A stretch of 64,000 nucleotides of DNA, taken from the NCBI RefSeq assembly GCF_030269925.1, contig NC_085130.1, forward strand, positions 9,002,501-9,066,500, read 5' to 3'. Each line of letters opens with the position of its first letter. Within the stretch, counting starts at the first letter, position 1. Source of the DNA: Bombyx mori. Its lineage: Eukaryota; Arthropoda; Insecta; Lepidoptera; Bombycidae. The position numbers were made by a program, and so were the translations under genes. Positions 51,344 through 62,156 of this stretch are shown in pieces. The notes beneath the pieces are model-generated. The model saw nothing but the letters and a program-made list of their open reading frames with translations, searched no databases and was not told the origin of the DNA.

Positions 51344-54239
51344 TTAAAGATAGATTACAGAATTCAGTTAAATACTACATACATTTTCGAATTTTCAATT
51401 TTCACGTTCAATAAAAACCTTACGATTTCACCGAGAGAAAGATGAATCTTCCCACAAAAAAAAATTTAATAAGAAACCTTCTGATTTCCGTGCATTCAGA
51501 AAACTGTGAATAAGTAATGAACTCCTTCTACGACCGAGTTTGAAAAGATCTATAGACAGGCGCTCAGCTATGCCCATGGTAATGCAGACGTTCCTAAACA
51601 TCAGAGACTACACATTGCTAAACGGGCACACAGGCCTGCGCCTATGAGCCAATTAAAAAAAAGCAATTTATTTAAAGTGTCGATTTCCCCACCCAGACCT
51701 CTGCCAATTATATATTTATAGTTCAAATCACAGAGTGGGATAGTTAGTAGGGTTGATGTGTTAAAATATTTAAGGTCTTGATGCCAACAAAGAGGGTTGG
51801 CATTATGGGTGGAAATAACGTGTCATTTTATAATGGGGTGATTGAAATATTAATGTCCAATTGTACATTTGTGGTTGTTTTTAGATTCTTTTAAAGTTCG
51901 TTAACCTGTCATTAGTCTACTATTTAAGTTAATTTCACTTCCTCCTAATTAGTTGTGGTATGATTTTCTGATGAGTTTCTGCAGGTACCAGAACTTATAA
52001 AATCAGTACCGAATAATTTAAATCAATTGATTTCCATTCGGGTCAATGCCCTCGTGCAGACGTTCGCTAGCTGACTTAAAAAAGTAGTATTGTGTTTAAA
52101 TGATCAATAATGTCGCTAAATAAATTAATTAGTTTGTAAAAAGTGCTTAATAATAATAACCGAGTCTATCACTACTATTTAATATATACCCAAAAAATGG
52201 TCACGTCATTAAACTCGTTGACGTGCTTGCGATGGAAACGCTCCGCACTATTCCATTATCGTCTGTTAATAAATCCGATCCAGCTTATTACAGTCGACGG
52301 ATCCGATCCGGTCTTTAATACATATCGATTCGGATTAATGGCTATCGTCTTAGATCGCTTCTTCACTACTAAATATTATGTTATTAAATTTTTATCCATG
52401 ACTAGTAAAATCCGGGCTAGTGACCAGAGTATGAAAAATATCGATATCTTAAACTATACTAGGTTTATCTATCTTTTATTGATGCTGCTATGACAGAAAT
52501 GTTTCTTGGAGTGCCAAAAACATGGGTGCTCTAAGTTTCATCATAATTGAACATGAAAGGTATCATCATATTTATTTATATAGATATTACAACGGATCAA
52601 CATGAAGTTAAGTATCGACATTCCATAGTTTTATTTCGCTTGCAGCTTTAGCAATCTCCGCCAAATTTATTTTTGGGTAGGCACTTTATATTTTAGTTCT
52701 CTACCCCTCTTGTTGGGGTAAAATTTTGGGATCTAAGTGTCCGATTTCTGCCGAGATATATCGCTCTATCGAGTGCTAGATTAGGATGGGATAGTGCTTA
52801 GTCTAAGAATACCGTCACCCCATCCCATAGGACACCCAACCAGGGTTGAGCACCTCAGGTTTGTGGTGCAGTAAGGAAACGATTTCTGTGACTCCCTTAC
52901 ACTTTCCTATAGCCACTACTGTAAGAGATTCATCTAGGTACTACGTTGGTATAATATTAGGGTCTCCAAAAAGTCTCGAACATGTTTTGTATTTGAAGAA
53001 ATCTTAACTTAAAAGAGTGATATGCCAACTTTAATACACAAATTAAAATTATTAAAATTAATCACAATATAAAATGTTATATTTCATTATTATAATCTTA
53101 AAAACCTGACTTTACGTTTAAAAAATTCATAATTTTTTCTTTGAAAATTCCCGTTGTGCCCAATTACTTTTCATTAGACTTTTTTTTTAATTAAGGAAAT
53201 TGGCAAAGAGCTTTTTGGAACTGTGATGGAAGCCCTCGTTCAAATTAGGTAATTAACTTATTTTAGTGAACTCATCATTTTTGATGCGACTATGGCCTAT
53301 TGAGTAAGACGGCCGATGTTTAAGTGATCTAAGGAACAAGGAATGGCATTTTGTAACAAAATGACGCCTGTAAATTTTGTGATGTGTAATGACTGGTACA
53401 ACTTAGAATGAGCTTTAAGCTGCACGTACGACCTTAAGACAATTCAGCAACTCTGCTTTACGATTTAAGTGTCCATCTACCTTCGAAATATTTGTATTCT
53501 GGTATTTTGATAGCATTTCTGTTCTATAGAGTTTTCCTATCAAGATCCATAATAAGTCCTGTCATTTGAAGTTCTATATTCGATACGATAGGTTACCTAA
53601 TCTTATACCCTAATTGATTATCCATTTCGTTTTGCTACCAACGATTTTTTATCACAACTGCGAAAGTCCCCTTACATGTTTGGTTAAATAATAATTCAAT
53701 ACAATCTAAGCTATTTAGCATTTGTTATAAATACAAACGCAAGGAATATTAACAGGGGCGCGATGCTATCAGTGATTCTTATCCTAATATACTCAAACAG
53801 TTATCGATAGTAGCAAATATTTAGATATGTGTCAGTTAATCAAATGACGAGAAATATAAATTTTTTTTCTTTATCCCTCCGCTTGCCTTTTGGTTAATTA
53901 AAGGCTTACTTTGTGGAATAACTGAGAAAATGTAATGGTCGGAATATTTTCAGCACTTGTACCAGGAAATCATAACAACCTAGGAGACTTAATGAGGTTA
54001 ATGAGAATTCTCTCAAATCGTTTGCTGTGGGATGTTTTCGACGAAATCATTTTCACGACCTAATATTTCTGATAACGTCTTTGATATAAGCAACGAAAAT
54101 GTAAATTACGGGAATTATTAATCTTTAAAAGGGCTTTTTATCAGCTTTTCTGGAAGGGTAAGTAGATTTAGGCCCTGATACGTGTCATTAACAATATTAG
54201 CAGTGTTGAGGATTCCAAATTTTTGTTTTTTATCTATTT
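51344..54239. other. AT-rich DNA without recognised genes
   Basis: A 2.9-kb stretch. A 116-aa frame at 52143-52493 has no motif. TTAGGGTCTCCAAAAAGTCT at 52967 with ATTAGACTTTTTTTT near 53176 could be ends of a mariner-like MITE, but the match is too short to call. 52740-52930 has a GC-richer segment of unknown origin. Confidence 0.45.
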
Positions 54240-54690
54240 TTATTGGTTTTTATAGACATGTAAACGAGCCCAGAACCCATCTGGCTTGAAGTGGTCACCG
54301 GAGCTCGTAAATATCACTGCGTGAATACCGCCAGCCAGCTTAGTACACGAGCGTGGTGTGGACATGTGATGCGTATAGAGAAAATGCATGGGACTAGGAG
54401 ATGTATGGAAATGGATGGAGTGTGTGAATGGTGATATGAGAGAGAGAGGAGTGAGTGTTGCGATGCCGACTTATAGAAGAGAATGGGGTCGAAAAATTTA
54501 CTGTGCCGACCCCACCTAGTGGGATAAAGTGTAGAAAAAGAAGAAAGAAGAAGAGCTTGGTTCACGAGGTTTAAGTTTCAAGAGTATAGCAGCTACAAAA
54601 TGGGATGCATTACTGCTTCACTCCGGACATAAGCAGACGATGGTAGCTACTGCAGTGTGCTTACAAGACGCCTTGCCACCAGGACAAAAA
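54240..54690 (-). repeat. Old Bm1 SINE split by an RTE-like LINE end
   Basis: Left half 54240-54351 (GAACCCATCTGGCTTGAAGT...) and right half 54554-54690 (GGATGCATTACTGCTTCAC...GCCACCAGGAC) form one strongly diverged Bm1. The break carries AGCTTAGTACACGAG at 54337-54351 and AGCTTGGTTCACGAG at 54554-54568 (13 of 15 identical). Confidence 0.7.
54352..54553 (+). repeat. RTE-like LINE 3' fragment nested in Bm1
   Basis: The sequence encodes decayed peptides such as WCGHVMRIEKMHG and KNLLCRPHLVG, typical of the C-terminal end of RTE-type LINE proteins, and ends in an AAGAAGAAAG-rich tail. Multiple stops. Confidence 0.6.
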
Positions 54691-54919
54691 ATGCTTATAT
54701 CAGCTACATAAGCATAACGTATGTTCCCTGGAGAGTGATCTCAGGAATTATTTGTGATGATCCCGTTATCTCAATTTCATCACCGCACCACCCACCACCA
54801 GGACAGCGTTCACCCTAACTTGGAAAGACCGTACTCATCCACAGTTCGTTTCCAGAGCTCTTTCGGCCACGTACCATCCTGTTCTTGATTCACTTTCCCT
54901 TCATGATACTGCTGTACAG

Positions 54920-55010
54920 TAGCTTGGCATTAACAGTGTCCATGATGAATGATAACCACTGCCCATTAGGTGGGCTATACGGTTACCCAGCTACGATGAC
55001 AATAACTCAG
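54920..55010 (+). repeat. 3' end of the GGTAGGCAG-type retroelement (diverged)
   Basis: CTTGGCATTAACAGTGTCCATG and GATAACCACTGCCCATTAGG correspond to the conserved core with several substitutions. Confidence 0.5.
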
Positions 55011-55035
55011 CTAACATCCAGCTTTATAAAAACTT

Positions 55036-55753
55036 GAAGAAAAAAGATGTGTGGTATCGTGGGACACCGGATAGGAACGAAGTTCCATATTATAAAAATA
55101 TTAATTTTAAGTTCTATTTGAGGTATAAAGAAAATCATTATTCGGGTATACAATTATACATTTTTTATTATGATTTTTTTATTGATAAAAATAAAAAGAA
55201 TCGCAAGAGTCAACCACTCCGCAGTGCAATGGAGCAGCCTCGCCCTGGGGAAACCGCCTGCATGATCACGGCATCCCTCTACGCCAGGTAAGTATGATTT
55301 AGTAAGAGAAATACGAAAACGTCTGTCATATCTATATTTTACTGGTCGTAGGACCTCTTGAGAGTCCGCGCGGGTAGGTACCACCACCCTGCTTATTTCT
55401 GCCATGAAGCAGTAATGCGTTTCGGGTTGAAGGGTGGGGCAACCGTTGTAACTATACTTGAGACCTTAGAACTTATGCCTCAAGGTGGGTGGCGCATTTA
55501 CGTTGTAGAAGTCTATGGGCTCCAGTAACTACTTAAAACCAGGTGGGCTGTGAGCTCATCCACCCATCTAAGCAATAAAAAAAAACTGTGTAACATCTCG
55601 TCGCCGCGAATCATGAATTGTTGAATTTACATGCAGTGACATCTGTTGATAACAAACTAAATAGAAAAAATCTTACGTTACGGACGTTTTTTCCCGGTTA
55701 GGGTACCCCTCCGCTTCGTCCCATAAGGAACTTCGTTCCAAAAATACGTTGAT
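55036..55753. repeat. Repeat with GGAACGAAGTTCC ends, carrying an inserted Bm1
   Basis: Left landmark CGTGGGACACCGGATAGGAA followed by CGAAGTTCC; right landmark AAATCTTACGTTACGGACG, then GGAACTTCGTTCCAAAAA. The same two landmarks flank 59118-59507, and related ends occur at 60328-60772. A Bm1 SINE lies inside at 55337-55586. The family is unknown to me; short palindromic ends could mean a DNA transposon or MITE. Confidence 0.6.
55337..55586 (+). repeat. Bm1 SINE, short form
   Basis: TTTTACTGGTCGTAGGACCTC to AAGCAATAAAAAAAA. Well preserved. Confidence 0.9.
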
Positions 55754-55808
55754 CTGTCAGTATGCTCCAAAATAAAGTACTAGGTCGTCATGAACGTAAA
55801 GAGCTTAC

Positions 55809-55980
55809 CTGTTAACCATTTCTCCTTCAGGACGGTTGATGGGGGAGTCTTTCGAGGCAGAGTACACGTAGACTCTGGTGTCAGCTTTGTACCATTTGAT
55901 GCTGTGCATCTCGCCGCATGATTTGCCATCGATCCGGCATCGCAGACGCGCTGTTTCCCCGACAAGTGCTGACGCGTGTT
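55809..55980 (-). CDS. Host exon encoding part of an Ig-like domain
   Basis: A 172-bp minus-strand exon with strong splice signals: acceptor TTCCCATTGTCCACAG at its 5' edge (just above 55980) and donor AACAG|GTAAGC at 55809/55808. It begins with 2 nt completing a codon and ends with 2 nt of a split codon, and is open throughout. It encodes HASALVGETARLRCRIDGKS, then CGEMHSIKWYKADTRVYVYS, then ASKDSPINRPEGEMVNR. The G-E-T-A-x-L-x-C strand followed by K-W-Y-K is the B-to-C strand core of a V-set immunoglobulin domain; the second Cys would be in the next exon. Likely a secreted or membrane cell-adhesion protein of the Ig superfamily. I cannot name the gene. It is the only host coding exon I can support; neighbouring exons should lie outside the window or in unrecognised parts of it. 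Confidence 0.8.
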
Positions 55981-56055
55981 CTGTGGACAATGGGAATTTA
56001 CAATTCGATCAATACAATGCAAAATAAAATACTTTATCTCCACCGATGTATGGAA

Positions 56056-56292
56056 AATTTACTGGTGGTAGGACCTCTTGTGAGACCCCGCGGGTAGGTA
56101 CCACTACCCCGCCTATTTCTGCCGTGAAGCAGGTTTGAAGGGTGGGGCGGCCCTTGTAACTATACTCGATACCTTAGAACTTATATCTCAAGGTGAGTAG
56201 CGCATTTACGTAGTAGATGTCTATGGGCTCCAGTAACCACTTAACACCAGGTGGGCTGTGAGCTCGTCTAACCCACCTAAGCAATAAAAAAA
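56056..56292 (+). repeat. Bm1 SINE, short form
   Basis: TTTACTGGTGGTAGGACCTC to GCAATAAAAAAAAG, with about 17 bp missing after GTGAAGCAG. It lies 76 bp upstream of the Ig exon's acceptor, on the opposite strand, within the putative intron. Confidence 0.9.
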
Positions 56293-56449
56293 AGTAAATG
56301 AGAAAAATTTTACCTATAACTAAAGTACATTGGCTGGACTTATCGTTGAAAACGATCTATTCCAATCCATATTTGGATGGAGATGATTTTGGAAATTGGA
56401 AAGTTAGTAACAGGACAATGACATAATAAAAGTATTTCTATCTTCTTTC

Positions 56450-56512
56450 TTTCAGTCCTCGGGCGTCCACTGCTGGACATAGGCATTCTCTAAGCCTCGC
56501 CACAAAAACATT
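56450..56512 (-). repeat. RTE-type LINE terminal fragment
   Basis: The reverse complement encodes ENAYVQQWTPED and a stop, then a GAAAGAAAG-rich tail. This is the typical C-terminus and tail of RTE-type LINEs common in Lepidoptera (plus-strand form GGCGTCCACTGCTGGACATA). Confidence 0.7.
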
Positions 56513-57087
56513 TACTGATGGCTAATGTTACATTATAAAGGGCTTAGGTCAGCAGGAATTCAATAATGCGTCACTTTACACAAACAGCTTGTATTTATTT
56601 CCACTTTTCACTTACAGAGTAATTTACAGTGGTAGTGCTTACACTTTCAACTCTCTGTCGAGAATGAATGCTACCTCGGTGTGCTTGAATATATATTGTC
56701 TGATCGCCCTACCACAACGGAATGGTGGTGCGATCGACGTCACTAGACGAGTGAAGTCAACCGAGTCAATTGAACAATTATTTAAAATTATTATTAAGTT
56801 AAAATAAATTCAGTTAATTATATCTGAGATACTATTATCTATTTCCAGAAGTAATTAGATTAGTTTTAAACATCTTTATCGAGATTTAATAGAATACGAT
56901 CAACATCATCGGATATGCGTAGCAACTAAGCCTACACGACAGCAGACTTTATTATAATTTATGTGATATTTATGTGATATCTTCGGAACTTGTGTTATGT
57001 ACTTATAAATACCTAACAATTATCTGTAAAACTGAAGTATTTGAAGATATGTCTTGAGAACTAAGTGGTGTAGTTAGTACTAGCTTA
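56513..57087. other. AT-rich DNA without recognised genes
   Basis: No supportable feature. Confidence 0.5.
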
Positions 57088-57317
57088 GCTAGTTAGCTTA
57101 CAGCCCAACTGGTGTTAAGTGGTTACCGGAGCCCATAGACATCTACAAAGTAAATGCCTTTACCTAGCTTGAGATATAAGTTCTAAGGTCTCAAGTATAG
57201 TTACAACGGCTGTCCCACCCTTCAAACCGAAACGCATTGCTGCTTTACGGCAGGATTAGGCAGGGTGGTAGTACCTACCCGCGCGGACTCACAAGGCGGT
57301 CCTACCACCAGTAAAGA
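57088..57317 (-). repeat. Bm1 SINE, short form
   Basis: AGCTTACAGCCCAACTGGTG on the left to GCGGTCCTACCACCAGTAAA on the right. The A-tail side is decayed. Confidence 0.87.
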
Positions 57318-57508
57318 ACTAGACAAAATCGTTGATAGTTTTAAGCATTTCTTTTCTAATAACAAATAAAAAATAATCCACAGATATTAAGCATCTACGG
57401 CTACATAGCATTAGATTCACCTTTGTCTGGTATATGTGGTTAATGTAATGACGATTTTCTCTATCTAAGAATTAGTAAATATGTTATTAAGCTTTTGGGT
57501 CGATTAAT

Positions 57509-57631
57509 AGCGGTAGGCAGCGGCTTGGCTCTGCCCCTGGCATTGCTGAAGTCCATGGGCGACGGTAACCACTCACCATCAGGTGGGCCGTATGCTCGTC
57601 TGCCTACAAAGGCAATAAAAAAAAAACAAAA
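57509..57631 (+). repeat. 3' end of the GGTAGGCAG-type retroelement (best copy)
   Basis: GCGGTAGGCAGCGGCTTGGC, GAAGTCCATGGGCGACGGTA, ACCACTCACCATCAGGTGGG, CGTATGCTCGTCTGCCTACA, AAGGCAATA and an A-run. GTAGGCAG near the start and CTGCCTAC near the end form an inverted repeat. The last 60 bp resemble the tail of Bm1. Confidence 0.88.
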
Positions 57632-58291
57632 AAGATTAATATAATTGCATTATTGAATACTATTGTATACAACAACACACACACGTCACAAATATCCCGT
57701 ATAAACCGATATAAATAAAGAGTAAGTAGACTTTGATCTTGGTCTCTGCTAAAATTGTTTGACGGGTTTTGAAACCAAAATATTTATAAAAACAAAATGT
57801 TAACGCGGCCTGAATATATTTTTTTTCTAAATTACTTTAAAAATCAAACAACATAAAGCCCTTTATCCGGTAAACAAGCACAATCAAGAAACCGGTCAAA
57901 ACGAAATCACTTAAACCCAGATAAATAAAAAGCTAACAGGAACGCGAGCTACAGTATTTACTTTAAAACAAAACATTCACTACGAGTTTTTGAATAATCC
58001 GGTTAAACGGTCTGGTATTCCAAAGAATATCCGGTTCAATTGAGGTGCTGGCTTTATTTAAAACTCGACGAGGATTTCCGACGCTGTATTCGAAAAACCC
58101 GGTAATGTGTTTTTCATTCAATTTAAAATGTTTAAGATATTAACCTGAATGCGAATGCTGTGTTATTGTGGCTTCCGTTAAGTGTTTTTATACCGACCTA
58201 TACATACATATTTTATTTGCTTTTTCCTAGAACTTCAACGCTATCAATTGTAGCCCAGCACAAGGCTGCCATGTTTAATACAGTAGATCAC
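57632..58291. other. AT-rich DNA without recognised genes
   Basis: No supportable feature; a short ACACAC run lies near 57673. Confidence 0.5.
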
Positions 58292-58537
58292 AGGTGGGAA
58301 GGACGCCTTGTGAGTCTGCGCGGGTGGGTACCACCACCACCCTGCCTATTTCTGCCGTGAAGTAGTAGTGCGTTTTGGTTTGAAGGGTAGAGCAGACGTT
58401 GTAACTATACTGAGACCTTAAAACTCATGTCTCTAGGTGGGTAGCGGCATTTACGTTGTAGATGTCTATGGGTTCCGGTAACGACTTAATAACAGGTCGG
58501 CTGTGAGCTCGACCACATAACTAAGCAATAAAAAAAG
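58292..58537 (+). repeat. Bm1 SINE, short form
   Basis: GGTGGGAAGGACGCCTTGTG to CTAAGCAATAAAAAAAGC, moderately diverged. Confidence 0.87.
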
Positions 58538-58845
58538 CACATATGTATGAAGCCCAGTCCCATCATGTATAATACACAAGTGCTCTACAATGGATAAACG
58601 AATGCTGTAAAAGGGCTTTACCATTTGAAAATGGCTGTATTAAACTTTTTCTTCGTAACTTCTATCCTTAAGCTCGTTATTATTAAATTTTACAACCGGC
58701 GAGCACAGTAAGCTCGCTATTAGTCCCCTAATCCCGAAACTAGCGCTCGTCACACGCCACGTGTGTACAAGCGCTAATACAACGCTAAGGACACTATCAT
58801 GCTAATGTAGAAATAGCGATTTTTAACTTCTTTTTTTTTATGATT

Positions 58846-59065
58846 GAAGGATTACTGGTGGCCCGCAGGCCTTTCCAGTTTCACCAGGACAGGTGGGCGA
58901 GCAAAGAAGGCTCAGCCAGGAGGGGTGGGATTTGCTAACAGCTACCTGTTGCGCCTCCGAAGGAGACCTAACAGCTCAAGAGCAGCTGCTTCGCGAATGA
59001 ATCTACTACGGGATCGGAATCGCGACCCGCTGAGAAGATCGGGCGAGAAACTCAGCGAGGGATTT
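58846..59065 (-). repeat. LINE 3'UTR-type fragment shared with 15305-15460
   Basis: The reverse complement of 58860-59000 aligns with 15311-15455 (GCTGTTAGCAAATCCCACCC; TTCATTCGCGAAGCAGCTGC). The adjoining 59000-59060 matches the element C 3'UTR (CTGAGTTTCTCGCCCGATCT on the minus strand). This joins the two repeat types into one family. Confidence 0.7.
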
Positions 59066-59117
59066 TTAACTAACACCCGTATCAAAGTATGAATAAGCAT
59101 GGAAGTCAATTAATGAC

Positions 59118-59507
59118 ATAAAAAAAAATGTGTGATGTTGTGGGACACCGGATAGGAACGAAGTTCCTTATTATAAAAATATTAATTTTAAGTTCTATTC
59201 GAGGTATAAAGAAAATAAAACTGGAGGTTTCGCAACAACCCACGGTCATTCGGTAACGTGCGAACTTATTGTGGTACACTTCATTCACGGTTGTTTGCAT
59301 GAGGGTTAGTGTATTGCACAAATGAACGCTCTGAGATCGTGGTCAATGAATGATAAAAAAAATGTTATTTTTTGTACGTTAGTACAAAGTTAAGTCGTAC
59401 ACTGTATGCATTACTAATAAAAATCTTACGTTACGGGCGTTTTTTCCCGGTTATGTTCCCGGTACCCCTCCGCATCGTCCCATAAAGAACTTCGTGTTTA
59501 TTAAAAT
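59118..59507. repeat. Repeat with GGAACGAAGTTCC end (copy 2)
   Basis: GTTGTGGGACACCGGATAGG and ATTAATTTTAAGTTCTATTC at the left, AATCTTACGTTACGGGCG and CCCATAAAGAACTTCG at the right. The interior differs from 55140-55665, so the two copies share ends more than middles. Confidence 0.6.
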
Positions 59508-60327
59508 TATTATAAATATTCAGTGTTTTTACTTTTTTTTTCACGCGATATTCGTAGCAAAATTAATAAAATGCGCAAGTTCTTAGATACGCACATTAAC
59601 AATACCTAGTCAAGCCAACCCTATTTTTTTTTTTGTTTGTTTACAAAAAACGCCATCTCTCATACACCAAGTTTTAGTGCAAAGCTTAAGTTGCTAGCAA
59701 CTTTGGAACAACTGGTAATTTTGTAGCGAGAAAAATGCAACATAATCCGCGCCAGTCGCCGGGTTCCGTGGACGAAAATTCTCATATTAAATCCGTATTG
59801 TGTCTAATTTAAAATATTTTTCACCTTTAACCATTTTGAAACTTTGTTGTACTATTGGCAGTGCACGCTAGGAGTCCGTATAGGTGCCAACACTCTTTCG
59901 GCTGCTAGTGGGACAACCGTCATAAAATATAATTTGCCATCATCCCTAAAGCACCACAATTCACACCCAGAGACACCGAATCGTGCAACCTTCAGATGAC
60001 TTTGAGCCATTAGATCGAAGTCAAAAATTGATACAATAGCAGAACTCCGAGTGCTTAGTAATAAATCCAAGGACATAGGTTGTGTTCTGAATCTTAAAAC
60101 AAATATACATAACATAATTATTTCTTAGCGAATAAGGCAGGTAGGATAGCCAATAAACTGTTTATTGAATCTTGAACCTTAAACCTCAAGGTGGATGGAA
60201 GTATTCCCATGTTATCTAAGGATTCGAGGACTACTCATTTACTAGTTAATATCAAATAAGCCATAAGTTCGTCCACTCATTTACATAATAATCTGTACGT
60301 AATAGAATAAGAATGTATTAAAAAAAG
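59508..60327. other. AT-rich DNA; weak Bm1 trace
   Basis: 60180-60295 looks like the 3' third of a strongly diverged Bm1 (CCTCAAGGTGGATGGAAGTA; AAGTTCGTCCACTCAT). Otherwise nothing recognised. Confidence 0.4.
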
Positions 60328-60772
60328 ATGTGGTGTCGTGGGACACCAGGTCCTTCGGCTAATGTAGAATCGACACAATTTGCAAAAAAAAAATCGTGCT
60401 CAATTTCATGTAGGTTTTCTTGATTTTTCTCTTAAATTTTGCTGATTAGTTTTTATTTAAGTACAGGAAATTATTTAGGAAATTCAGTATTTTAGGAAAT
60501 AATATTTTACGTAAAAAAAAAAAAACCTAATTCAAATTATCAATTAAAATAACAAAATATGTCTCTTTATTTTGGTTTGACAACATAAAATTACATAGAA
60601 ATAGAAATAATTACAAAAAGAAGGAAAAGAGAAAGGTATTCGTCTCATTTAACGGTTTTATTCCACGGACTTTTTCTTACGGTTTTTACTATCACATTTT
60701 TTTCAGTTCGGTCGCGCAGCAAAATCCCTATCTCCTCCAAGCCTGCCGTAAGAAACTTCGTTCCAAAAAACA
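60328..60772. repeat. Related repeat with GTCGTGGGACACC start (copy 3)
   Basis: GATGTGGTGTCGTGGGACAC at the left and GTAAGAAACTTCGTTCCAAA at the right, with an AT-rich middle. It is the third copy-like unit of this family within 6 kb. Confidence 0.5.
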
Positions 60773-61370
60773 ACATAACATATTTAACGGGTTATTTGTT
60801 TTATTTTGTTGTATACAATCAACTAAGCAACAATATTAGAACTTTAGATGTTGCGATGTTTGTTTGTCTTTTAGGCTTAGGTATCGTTTATTCTATGTGG
60901 GTAGTTTGCAAATTTCGTGTTTGTACTTCAAAATAGATTTCTAGCATACTAAAGACGCAAAATCGAGATACTAGTTAACTTGTAATATTAAAAAGGTAGA
61001 TAATAATATATATAATGTAGTATATAAGTATATATGTTCTTTTAGGTCACCTGAAATGTCGGTATTTACAAAAAGACTAAAGATTTTGTGTTTTCTACCG
61101 TGTGTTCCATAGAGATGTTTTGAGGAATGAAAATGCTAGTGATGATTCGGTCATATTCTTTTTACCACGACCCACGTGCCATCGGATATACCTGACAGGA
61201 CATTTGAAGCGCAATATTTACGACGTAATGTCCTGTTACATAGTGACAATTCTCCTGCACCGTGGTTCCCCGAACATTATAATATACTATCATCTACTAG
61301 GCTTAAAAAATACCTTAGTGGCAGAACTGTGTCCTGAAATTCCGAATGCCTATGAACATCGGTATCTACT

Positions 61371-61830
61371 TAGGCTACTAAGCTAGAGGTAGCGTCCGTT
61401 ACTTGGCTTCTAAATGTTGGAACAATATTTCTCCACCTATCTGGCACCAGAGAACACTAAGTTCTTTTAAAGCAAATTTAAAAGTATATCTTCTGAATAA
61501 GCAAATTAAATTCGAAAATATCAATTTTAACTATTCCGTGCTGTAATTGTGCATTGCAATTGTATTTTTTTTATAATTTCATATATGTATTTCATTGTTT
61601 TTATTGCTGTTGTTGCAGTTGTTGTTGCTATTCTAAGCTCAGATAATGTTTTGTCAGTCTGATGATGGTGTGCACGTCCCTCCGCAGGTGCCGGCGGAAG
61701 ATCAGCGGTACATGCAGTACCGATTGTCTCGGTACTGTTAGGCATTTAGCCTTGTTATTTTTCTTTTAATTTTTGTCTCATTTTTTGTGAATTTATGTTT
61801 GAAATAAATGTTTATTATTATTATTACTTA
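61371..61830 (+). pseudogene. CR1/L2-like LINE 3' end with stem-loop and (TTA)n tail
   Basis: A reading frame gives RGSVRYLASKCWNNISPPIW then TLSSFKANLKVYLLNKQIKF, the conserved extreme C-terminus of several CR1- or L2-like LINE ORF2 proteins (the W-N-x-hydrophobic-P and F-K-x-x-L-K-x-Y-L pattern). Downstream is a perfect 9-bp stem with 5-nt loop (61715-61737, CAGTACCGA/TCGGTACTG), then AAATAAATG and an ATT repeat at the end. Such LINEs often end in short simple repeats, not poly(A). The fragment lacks all catalytic regions. Clade is tentative. Confidence 0.6.
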
Positions 61831-62156
61831 TCATTAGACGGGACATTGACTCATTTGTCCTTGAAAGCGATAACACGCACGTAAAATTTACCGCATCGAC
61901 TTCTACAAAGTTGGAGCCAAAAGTGACTTCCTACTTATTTGACGTCAAATAGCAAGGCTGTCTATCTATCATCCAGTTACAAGTGCAAATACCTCATAAA
62001 AACGCCATGTATGAGTTTTAAACAGATTCATAAAAAGTTTAGGAAAAATTATGTTCTTCAAAGTAAGTTTCGGAACACAAGAGTTCAGAGGCTACCACAG
62101 TCTCGGCGTGTACAGTGAAGCAACTTTATACAATTTTGAAATCGTGTTATATTTTT
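61831..62156. other. AT-rich DNA without recognised genes
   Basis: No supportable feature. Confidence 0.5.

Noticed and set aside
52143..52493. 116-aa plus-strand frame
   Set aside because: No motif; AT-rich composition expected from chance.
52967..53190. Mariner-like MITE
   Set aside because: Only AAAAAGTCT and AGACTTTTT match as inverted ends, too short in AT-rich DNA; no TA duplication could be confirmed.
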